DNA from: Verrucomicrobiota bacterium
GTDB taxonomy: Bacteria > Verrucomicrobiota > Verrucomicrobiia > Opitutales > Opitutaceae
Assembly: GCA_023386835.1 (NCBI GenBank)
Contig: JAEWIY010000051.1
Coordinates: 1-5,490, forward strand
Length of the DNA: 5,490 nucleotides
Direction of reading: 5' to 3'
Shown here: in pieces, positions 1-5,490 of the stretch
Layout of the letters: each line of letters begins with the position of its first letter
How positions within the stretch are numbered: position 1 is the first letter of the stretch
Program-made: the position numbers and the translations under genes
The notes under the pieces: generated by a model
Databases searched by the model: none
The model's input: the letters and a program-made list of their open reading frames with translations, nothing else
What the model was told of the DNA's origin: nothing

Positions 1-715
1 CCGCCACCGTGATCTGCACGTGGTCGATGAAGTTGCGGTTCCAGAGTGGCTCGAAGATGGAGTTGGCGAAACGCTGCACCAGGAGATCCTGCACCGTCTC
101 CTTCCCCAGGTAGTGATCGATGCGATACACCTGGTGCTCTTCGAAAACCGACCGGATGGTGGTGTTCAGCGCGCGAGCCGACGCGAGGTCGCGGCCGAAC
201 GGCTTTTCGACAATCACCTTGGTGTGGTGCGGCTGGTCCAGATGCCGCCGCGCGAGGCCGCTGGCACCCAGGTTGCGCAGGATGGGCGCGAAAACGGACG
301 GTGGCGTGGAGATGTAGAACAGGATCTGCACGTCCCGGCCGACCTGCTTCTCGATTCCGGCGATGTGCTGGGCCAGCCGGTCGAAATCTTCCTTCGTATC
401 GTAACCGCCCGCCACATACGTTGTATGGGCGCCGACCCGGCCCCACACGTCTTCATTCAGTTCGCGACGCGAAAACTCCCGGATGGCTTCCGTAGCCAGG
501 TCCCGAAACGCCTCGTGCGAGATCTCCTTGCGGCCGTAGCCCACCAGGTGGAAGTCCGCGGGGAGCAGGTTGTCCGCGGCCAGATTGTACACGGCCGGGA
601 TCAATTTTCGCGCGGTCAGGTCGCCCGATGCGCCAAAGATAACCACCACGGTCGGCGGGGCGCCGCGATGTTTGCTGAGTCCCTGCAGAAACGGATGGCG
701 TTGCGATTCGGCCAT
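1..715 (-). CDS. zwf: Glucose-6-phosphate 1-dehydrogenase, N-terminal half (cut by window edge)
   Basis: This cytoplasmic enzyme oxidises glucose 6-phosphate to 6-phosphogluconolactone with NADP+ (or NAD+), the first step of the oxidative pentose phosphate pathway. Reading leftward from the ATG at 715-713 gives 238 uninterrupted codons and then the window ends, so no stop is seen. The family is usually about 490-510 residues, so roughly half is present. A Rossmann dinucleotide-binding strand and loop lie at residues 23-34 (VVVIFGASGDLT). EKPFG at 170-174 holds the substrate-contacting Lys171. The family signature RIDHYLGKE is at 198-206, with Asp200 and His201 matching the known active-site Asp-His pair. 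The second catalytic His expected further on is outside the window. The start fits because no in-frame start codon lies just upstream, although the bases before it (CAGCTCCT) contain no Shine-Dalgarno. An AT-rich island 71-93 bases upstream may drive it. Identity is certain; only completeness is unknown. Confidence 0.98.
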   Translation of the reverse strand, partial: MAESQRHPFLQGLSKHRGAPPTVVVIFGASGDLTARKLIPAVYNLAADNLLPADFHLVGYGRKEISHEAFRDLATEAIREFSRRELNEDVWGRVGAHTTYVAGGYDTKEDFDRLAQHIAGIEKQVGRDVQILFYISTPPSVFAPILRNLGASGLARRHLDQPHHTKVIVEKPFGRDLASARALNTTIRSVFEEHQVYRIDHYLGKETVQDLLVQRFANSIFEPLWNRNFIDHVQITVA

Positions 716-852
716 AGGAGCTGACGGTTGTCGATTGAAGCGCGCGGCGAAGCAAGGCGGAAGGAGCGAGGAACGTGCTGCGCGGTTGAATGATAAACAT
801 CATCTCAATTTACGCGATTCATCCGCGCATTCCCTGCAGCGCCGAACTCGGC
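716..852. other. Spacer between yraN and zwf
   Basis: These 137 non-coding bases separate the yraN stop from the zwf start. Reading toward zwf, the part next to yraN holds a 12-base near-palindrome (841-852, GCCGAACTCGGC) with only a 4-bp stem and no following T run, so it is not a convincing terminator. The middle (about 786-820) is strikingly AT-rich. The last 70 bases before zwf are GC-rich and pyrimidine-leaning on the zwf strand. No ORF with recognisable protein features is seen on either strand. Confidence 0.75.
786..808 (-). promoter_or_regulatory. AT-rich inverted repeat, candidate zwf promoter/operator
   Basis: On the zwf strand this reads as arms TTGA-g-ATGAT and ATCAT-TCAA around a GTTT centre: nine matching pairs with one bulged G. 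It sits in an AT-rich patch (about 786-820) surrounded by GC-rich DNA. The right arm includes TATCAT (795-790), a 5-of-6 match to the sigma-70 -10 box, which would place a transcript start about 65-70 bases before the zwf ATG. No good -35 box lies at the proper spacing. It could be an operator, a -10 region, or chance AT-rich symmetry. Direct evidence is only the symmetry, composition and position; the regulatory role is inferred. Confidence 0.35.
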
Positions 853-1287
853 TCAGCGAAAGTGCGCCCCGAACAACGGCACATTCGCAAAATGCCGCAC
901 CACCGGCCGCGCGTCGCCACCTGCCCGAGGCAGTTCCACCTCCACCACGTCGAAACGGAAGGTGTGCGGACGCTGGCGCAGCCGTTTCAAGTAAGCCAGG
1001 CAGGCGCGCCGTAACACGCGCTTTTTCCGTGCGGTGACGGCGTAGTAGCCGGGCACCAGCGCCCCGGCCGCTCGCGCCTTCACCTCCACGAAAACGAGGA
1101 TCGACCCGTCGCGGGTGATCAGGTCGATCTCCTCGCGCTCATCGGCCGGGTTGCGCCAGTTGCGCACGAGGATCTCATGCCCGCATTGACGGCGCAGGTA
1201 AGCCGCCGCGAGCCGTTCGCCGTGTTGACCGGCGTCCGGCGAAATGAACCAGCGCGACCAAAGGTTTTTGAACCAGGCGAAGGACAA
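853..1287 (-). CDS. yraN: YraN / UPF0102 family nuclease-fold protein
   Basis: This gene encodes a YraN (UPF0102) protein, a widespread bacterial family with a restriction-endonuclease-like (PD-(D/E)XK) fold. Its role is poorly defined; a link to DNA processing or repair is presumed. Numbered from the TTG at 1287 (144 residues), the family pattern is clear: GE at 23-24, EIDL from Glu53-Asp55, and FVEVKAR with Glu68-Val69-Lys70, the expected metal-binding acidic residues and lysine. A basic helix (ARKKRVLRRACLAYLKRL) and a C-terminal RFDVVEVEL strand follow, as in relatives. The start is uncertain. The frame stays open upstream, with GTG at 1329 and GTG at 1404 (183 residues), but no ATG occurs. 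TTG-1287 is preferred because it leaves about 20 residues before the conserved core, and relatives are about 115-145 residues long. The extra 39 residues show no family features. No candidate start has a well-spaced Shine-Dalgarno. It lies just downstream of smc on the same strand and may share its transcript. Confidence 0.9.
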   Translation of the reverse strand: MSFAWFKNLWSRWFISPDAGQHGERLAAAYLRRQCGHEILVRNWRNPADEREEIDLITRDGSILVFVEVKARAAGALVPGYYAVTARKKRVLRRACLAYLKRLRQRPHTFRFDVVEVELPRAGGDARPVVRHFANVPLFGAHFR

Positions 1288-1466
1288 TCGAGGCGCCGTT
1301 GCGCCACCGGCAGCGAAGACGTGGCGCACTTCCCTCGCGCCGGCAAGCTTCCGCTCACCGGCGATGAGCTCGCTCGGCCCGCGCCAGGTCGGCCGCGGGC
1401 ACACCCCGGCACGCGGCCCACCGCCGGTCGGCCGCGCGTGAGTCAGACCATCGCCGGAGCAATCGC
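1288..1466. other. GC-rich gap between smc and yraN
   Basis: If yraN starts at TTG-1287, 179 bases separate it from the smc stop; if it starts at GTG-1404 the gap is 62 bases. The stretch is very GC-rich. It contains an 11-base direct repeat GGTCGGCCGCG at 1387-1397 and 1426-1436, and a small inverted repeat (1412-1418 with 1430-1436). No separate gene is supported, since the overlapping short frames look like GC-driven shadows. Confidence 0.6.
1412..1436 (-). repeat. GC-rich inverted repeat after smc
   Basis: CGCGGCC at 1412-1418 pairs perfectly with GGCCGCG at 1430-1436 around an 11-base loop, 31 bases beyond the smc stop. No T run follows in the direction of smc transcription, so it is not a standard intrinsic terminator. 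It could be an mRNA 3'-end stabilising or attenuating hairpin, or chance symmetry in GC-rich DNA. Confidence 0.35.
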
Positions 1467-4400
1467 TCAGACGTCCGCCGTCGCGGCGACGCGGGTGCCA
1501 CGCACCGCTTCCGCGATGTTCTCGGGGTGCGCTTCCGGCGCTCCATGCTCCTGGTTAAAGCGCATCGACACAGTCTTCGAAACACCACGCTCCTCCATCG
1601 TCACGCCGTAGATCGCCTGCGCAGCCGAGACGGTGCGCTTGTTGTGCGTAATGATGATAAACTGCGACTCGCCGACGAACTTCTTCAACAGGTCCGTGAA
1701 GCGGCCGATGTTCGACTCGTCGAGAGGTGCGTCGAGCTCGTCGAGCAAGCAGAACGGCGACGGCTTGACCATGTAGAGCGCGAACAGCAACGCGACCGCG
1801 GTCAGCGTCTTCTGACCGCCGGAGAGCAACGTGATGCTCTTGAGTTTCGTGCCCGGAGGCTGCGCGGTGATTTCGATGCCGCTCTCCAGAATGTCCTCGG
1901 TGGCGACCAATTCGAGGTTCGCCACGCCACCGCCGAACAGCGTGTCGAAGGTGTATTTGAAGTTCTTTTTGATCTGCTCGAACGTGATGGCGAACTGCTC
2001 CTGGGACGTGCGGTTGATCTCGTCGATCGCCGCGAGCAACTCGTTCTTCGCATTCGTCAGGTCGTCGCTCTGTGTCTTGAGGAAGTCGTAGCGCTGCTTG
2101 AGCTCGGCGTACTCCTCGATTGCCACCAGGTTGACCGCGCCCATCGAGTTGAGCCGCTGACGCAGCGCATCGATTTCGGTTTTCACCTGATCCCAATTCG
2201 TTTGACCCAACGCGGCGAGATCCGCCTCGGTCGGCTCACCCTTGGGTTGGCGCGCCTTGCGGCGTCGCTTCGAAGTGGATACGGCGGCAGCGGCGGCCTC
2301 GCCACCCTCGCCCGTTGTTCCTTCGGCCGGCGCCTCCTCCGCCGCCGCCGGCTCCGGTGTGGTGGCTACCTTGGGCTCGTGACCGGTTTCATCTTCGTCC
2401 TCATCGAGGTCGAGCGGCTTCATGTCCGGCGGCTCTTCGTCCGAACGCCACAGCAGCTGCTTCCAGTCGAGTCGGTCAATCGACTCGGAAAACTCACGCG
2501 TGACGTCTTCGGCCAGGAACTGCGCGCGGGAGCTGCTTTCAGCCAGCTTGACCTCACAACGGCTGAGTTCGCTTTGCGCCGTTTCGGCGGCGCTGCGCAG
2601 GCTGTGCTGGGCCGACTCCACTGCGTCGATTTCGCGTTCGACCTCGAGCAATTCGGTTCGGACCTGCTCCACCTGCTGCTGGGCCACCACCAGCGTCCCG
2701 CCGATCTGGGCGGCGCGGGCGCGCTGACCCGAACTCGTGCGCTCGAGTTCGTCGACCTGCTCGGTCCAGACCTCGATCTCCTGCTGACGCTGCACCAGGA
2801 TCTCGGCGAGTTGGTGACGGCGGCGCTCCATGTCGGCAATGCCACGATCGAGCACTTCCACTTTCTGGCGCCGCTCGGCGAGTTCAAGACGAGCCTGACT
2901 GAGCGTGTCACGCTTCACGTCGCGATCGGTGCGCACCTCCACGACCTTGGTCTCGAGTTGATGAATGGTTTCGCGGGTCTGCGCGGCCTTGCCCTCGGCC
3001 TCGGACAGCCCGGCCTGCGCGCGCGCGAATCGAGCGTCCGCCTCGTTGCGCGCGGTTTCGAGTGAAACCAGCTCCCGCTCCATGCGCGCGAGTCGTTGCC
3101 CCACTTCTTCGACGGAGCGCTGCGCGTTGCGATGCTCCGCCTGGACCGCCGCAACCTGCTGACTGGAGAGCAGCACTTCACCACGCTTCTGTTCGAGCGT
3201 CTGCTCGGCCTCGGCCAGGCGTGCCGAGAGCGCGTCGATGACGAGCTTCTGATCGTCGTGCTGCTTCTGCTCGTCTGCGAGAGCGCGCGCGGTCTCGCGC
3301 AGGTCGATCTCGCGCTGCACAATCGTGTTCGCCGGCTTCTTGTTGAAACCGCCCGACACGAGTCCGCGCCGGTCGACCAGCTCACCCTTGCGCGTGGCGA
3401 CGGCGAGAAAGCTGAAGTCGGGCCGCGCCTTCCAGAACTCCAGGAACGCGTTGAGGTCGTCGGCCAGGTAACACGCCCCGAGCAGCGCCAGCGCCGGATG
3501 ATCCGGCGGCACATCGCCCAGACCCTCAACGGCGGGTCGGAGGAAGCCCGGCAACTCAGCGCCCGAGTTGTCGCCGCCGTTTCGATACTCGCCCACCTGC
3601 AGCACCGCGCTGCCGAGCTCTTCGGCCTCCAGCTGCGCGAGCACGCGTTGCGCCGTGGCGACGTCCGCCACGTGAATTGCCTCCACCGCCGAACCGAGCA
3701 ACGCCTCGATGGCCTTGCCGGCCTCCGGCTTCACTTCGAGGCCTTGCGTGACCGCGCGCACGGGGGAACCGGCCAAAGCCGCATCGAGGCGGCCCTGCAG
3801 GACGGCCTTGGCGCCGGCGCCGAAACCTTCCCATTTCTCCTGCAGCTGCTGCAGCAACTTCAGCCGCGCCGTGCGTTGGGCGAGCGCGCGGTCGATTTCC
3901 TGCAATCGCCGCTGGGCATCACGAAATTCGCGGGTCAGATCGGTGATCGCCTGTTGGGCCGTGGCGGACTCGCTCGTCAGGCGGGACTTGTCGGCCAGCG
4001 CCTCTTCCACGCGCGTTTCCAACTCCGCCACCACTTGCGTCGCCGCCGCCTGCTGCTGCCGGACCGATTCGATCTCCTGGACCAAGGCGTCGTGCCGTTG
4101 CGCGGACGTTTTCTGGTCGACCTCGTAGCTCGTCGTGTCGGTGCGGAGCCGAGCGATCGTGCTCTCCATCTGGAGGAGCCCAAACTTGGTCTGCTGCAGT
4201 TCCTGTTCGAGCTTCTGCAACGTCGCTTCCGCCACCGCCAGTTCGCGATTCCGGTTCTGGAAAACGGCGTCACTCGTGCCAAGCAACGACAGTTGCTGCT
4301 CCTTGTCCTGCGCCTCGCTGTCAACCTGGGCGGCGAGCTCGCGCAGCTGCATCTCGAGTTCGCCGAGATTCTCGCGCGAGGACTCCAGACGATCCTGGAG

Positions 4401-5339
4401 ACCGCTGCGTTTGATCTGCGCGAGGTTGGCCGCGTTCTCCGCCTGCTCCTTCTGGGACCGCAGGTCAAAAACCGCCTGTTGGGCGTCCTGCGCCCGTTGG
4501 TTAAGTTGCGAACGAAGAGCCTTCTTCGATTCCAGCGACGCCTGCTCCGTCTCCAGTTTTTCGCGACGCTCACCCGCTTCCACGCGCAAGGAGGTCAGCT
4601 TACCCTCGAGTTCCGCGATGACCGCCGCCAACCGGCCGTACTGCTGCGCACTGTGCGCGAGGCTGAGGTGACGCAACCGGAAGCTGAGGCGCTTGAAGCG
4701 AAGAGCTTTCGAGGCCTGGCGGCGCAGGCTGCCAATCTGGCGTCCGACCTCCGCGATGACATCGGCCACGCGGGCGAGATTCTGCTCGGTCAGCGCGAGT
4801 TTCGCCAAGGCTTCGCGACGTTGCGCCTTGTACTTGGTGATGCCCGCCGCCTCTTCAAAAACGGCACGGCGCTCCTCGGGCTTGGAGGAAAGGATCTGAT
4901 CGATCTGGCCCTGCGCCATGATCGAATACGAGGTCCGGCCAATGCCGGTATCCATAAACAGCTTTTGGATGTCCTTCAACCGGCAGGACTGGCCGTTGAA
5001 GAAGTACTCGCTGCCCCCGTCGCGGTGCACGCGACGCATGATCTCGATTTCGTGGAATTCACTGCCGAGCTGCTTCTCGCACTCGGTCAACAGCAGCGAC
5101 ACTTCGCACAGCTGGGACGGCTTGCGATGATCCGTGCCCTCGAAGATGACGTCCTGCATCTTTCCACCGCGCAAGGCCTTGGCGCTCTGTTCACCCAGCA
5201 CCCACCGGATCCCGTCGGCGATGTTGGACTTGCCGCACCCGTTGGGCCCGACGATCGCCGTGACTCCTGGTTCGAAGCGGAGAGTGGTGGGATCGGCGAA
5301 GGATTTAAAGCCGTGCAGCTTGAGAGCCTTGAGATACAT
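1467..5339 (-). CDS. smc: Chromosome segregation/condensation ATPase SMC
   Basis: SMC forms a rod-shaped dimer that, with the ScpA kleisin and ScpB, extrudes and aligns chromosomal DNA for segregation; neither partner gene is in this window. The 1290-residue protein is complete. The N-terminal head has Walker A GPNGCGKS at 31-38 (Lys37), Arg57 in the arginine-finger position, and Q-loop Gln143 in AQGQIDQIL. Coiled coil runs about 172-500, the hinge about 505-665 (ending LVSGG at 660-664), and returning coil about 675-958. The C-terminal head has the MGAVNL motif at 1066-1071, ABC signature LSGGQ at 1172-1176, Walker B ending Asp1200-Glu1201, a D-loop near 1203-1208 and switch His1232. Bacterial SMCs are usually about 1150-1200 residues. 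The excess comes mainly from a charged low-complexity insert at about 966-1037 and a roughly 25-residue tail. The ATG at 5339 is secure because the conserved N-terminal strand (YLKALKLHGFKSF) begins at once. The preceding bases (AGTCCCTCCGC) lack a Shine-Dalgarno. Confidence 0.99.
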   Translation of the reverse strand: MYLKALKLHGFKSFADPTTLRFEPGVTAIVGPNGCGKSNIADGIRWVLGEQSAKALRGGKMQDVIFEGTDHRKPSQLCEVSLLLTECEKQLGSEFHEIEIMRRVHRDGGSEYFFNGQSCRLKDIQKLFMDTGIGRTSYSIMAQGQIDQILSSKPEERRAVFEEAAGITKYKAQRREALAKLALTEQNLARVADVIAEVGRQIGSLRRQASKALRFKRLSFRLRHLSLAHSAQQYGRLAAVIAELEGKLTSLRVEAGERREKLETEQASLESKKALRSQLNQRAQDAQQAVFDLRSQKEQAENAANLAQIKRSGLQDRLESSRENLGELEMQLRELAAQVDSEAQDKEQQLSLLGTSDAVFQNRNRELAVAEATLQKLEQELQQTKFGLLQMESTIARLRTDTTSYEVDQKTSAQRHDALVQEIESVRQQQAAATQVVAELETRVEEALADKSRLTSESATAQQAITDLTREFRDAQRRLQEIDRALAQRTARLKLLQQLQEKWEGFGAGAKAVLQGRLDAALAGSPVRAVTQGLEVKPEAGKAIEALLGSAVEAIHVADVATAQRVLAQLEAEELGSAVLQVGEYRNGGDNSGAELPGFLRPAVEGLGDVPPDHPALALLGACYLADDLNAFLEFWKARPDFSFLAVATRKGELVDRRGLVSGGFNKKPANTIVQREIDLRETARALADEQKQHDDQKLVIDALSARLAEAEQTLEQKRGEVLLSSQQVAAVQAEHRNAQRSVEEVGQRLARMERELVSLETARNEADARFARAQAGLSEAEGKAAQTRETIHQLETKVVEVRTDRDVKRDTLSQARLELAERRQKVEVLDRGIADMERRRHQLAEILVQRQQEIEVWTEQVDELERTSSGQRARAAQIGGTLVVAQQQVEQVRTELLEVEREIDAVESAQHSLRSAAETAQSELSRCEVKLAESSSRAQFLAEDVTREFSESIDRLDWKQLLWRSDEEPPDMKPLDLDEDEDETGHEPKVATTPEPAAAEEAPAEGTTGEGGEAAAAAVSTSKRRRKARQPKGEPTEADLAALGQTNWDQVKTEIDALRQRLNSMGAVNLVAIEEYAELKQRYDFLKTQSDDLTNAKNELLAAIDEINRTSQEQFAITFEQIKKNFKYTFDTLFGGGVANLELVATEDILESGIEITAQPPGTKLKSITLLSGGQKTLTAVALLFALYMVKPSPFCLLDELDAPLDESNIGRFTDLLKKFVGESQFIIITHNKRTVSAAQAIYGVTMEERGVSKTVSMRFNQEHGAPEAHPENIAEAVRGTRVAATADV

Positions 5340-5490
5340 GCGGAGGGACTAAAGCGGCCGATTGAGACCGTGAGGACCGATCCGGCAAACGCAAAAAACG
5401 CACGGCCCCCGCTCCGCCCCCGCCCATCGCGCAAGCAGGAAGACGGAAAAGGCGGGGAGAAAGGAGAATGGAGAAAGAAGGACCCAGAGT
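5340..5490. other. Non-coding region upstream of smc
   Basis: These 151 bases precede smc and should hold its promoter and 5' leader. I could not identify a good -10/-35 pair on the smc strand, which carries a GC-rich block (about 5401-5430), a short T run (revcomp of 5393-5398) and a pyrimidine-rich end. On the plus strand an ATG at 5468 follows AAGGAGA, but the spacing is only one or two bases and the frame is cut by the window edge after seven codons, so a divergent gene cannot be claimed. Confidence 0.6.
5437..5482 (+). repeat. Purine-rich low-complexity tract
   Basis: Of these 46 plus-strand bases, 43 are A or G; the exceptions are C5444, C5453 and T5469. On the smc strand it is a polypyrimidine run located 98-143 bases before the smc start codon. 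It has no exact repeat unit. Its role is unknown; it may be the edge of a neighbouring intergenic region, a leader element or simple compositional drift. Confidence 0.6.

Noticed and set aside
20..724. Open frame of 234 codons on the plus strand opposite zwf
   Set aside because: The opposite strand encodes glucose-6-phosphate dehydrogenase with intact signature motifs. The plus-strand translation shows no family features.
841..852. Near-palindrome GCCGAACTCGGC directly after the yraN stop as a terminator
   Set aside because: The stem is only 4 bp around a 4-base loop and no T run follows on the minus strand.
1355..1588. Minus-strand 77-codon frame spanning the smc end and the gap
   Set aside because: It overlaps the conserved smc C-terminus in another frame, is Arg/Ala-rich, and has no recognisable features or ribosome binding site.
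2229..2444. Frameshift or fusion as the cause of the unusual SMC segment
   Set aside because: The reading frame is continuous and conserved SMC sequence resumes in frame on both sides, so it is an in-frame insert rather than an error.
1527..3065. Long open frame (512 codons) on the plus strand opposite smc
   Set aside because: It is antisense to a certain, fully conserved gene. Its Arg/Leu-rich translation has no recognisable domain, and such frames are expected opposite GC-rich coiled-coil coding sequence.
5468..5490. Possible divergent gene start (ATG after AAGGAGA) on the plus strand
   Set aside because: Only seven codons remain before the window ends, the SD-to-ATG spacing is too short, and the motif lies in a purine tract where such matches arise by chance.

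Overview
This window looks like ordinary core chromosome from a GC-rich bacterium. From memory of the families, the three proteins resemble those of Verrucomicrobiota, most likely Opitutales/Opitutaceae. The pointers are the N-terminal half of the glucose-6-phosphate dehydrogenase and the LSGGQ / FCLLDELDAPLDE head motifs of the SMC protein. This placement is an inference from recall, not from a search. There is no sign of transposases, integrases, phage genes, CRISPR repeats, tRNA or rRNA.

All supported genes lie on the minus strand, so transcription runs from high to low coordinates. At the right, positions 5340-5490 are a non-coding leader upstream of smc, with a purine-rich tract on the plus strand. 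Positions 5339-1467 encode a complete 1290-residue SMC chromosome-condensation ATPase with all head motifs and a hinge. It carries a low-complexity acidic-then-basic insert near the C-terminal head. After a GC-rich gap comes a YraN/UPF0102 nuclease-fold protein ending at 853; its start is uncertain (TTG at 1287, or GTG at 1329 or 1404). A 137-base spacer (716-852) contains an AT-rich island with an imperfect inverted repeat, the best candidate for a separate promoter or operator. Then zwf (glucose-6-phosphate dehydrogenase) starts at 715 and runs off the left edge after about half its length.

The genes do not form an obvious pathway. SMC acts in chromosome organisation, YraN is a widespread presumed nuclease of unclear role, and Zwf opens the oxidative pentose phosphate pathway. 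smc and yraN are close enough to be co-transcribed, while zwf probably has its own control region. I found no convincing undescribed system. The points most worth a second look are the charged SMC insert, the lack of a recognisable Shine-Dalgarno at all three starts, and the inverted repeat ahead of zwf.
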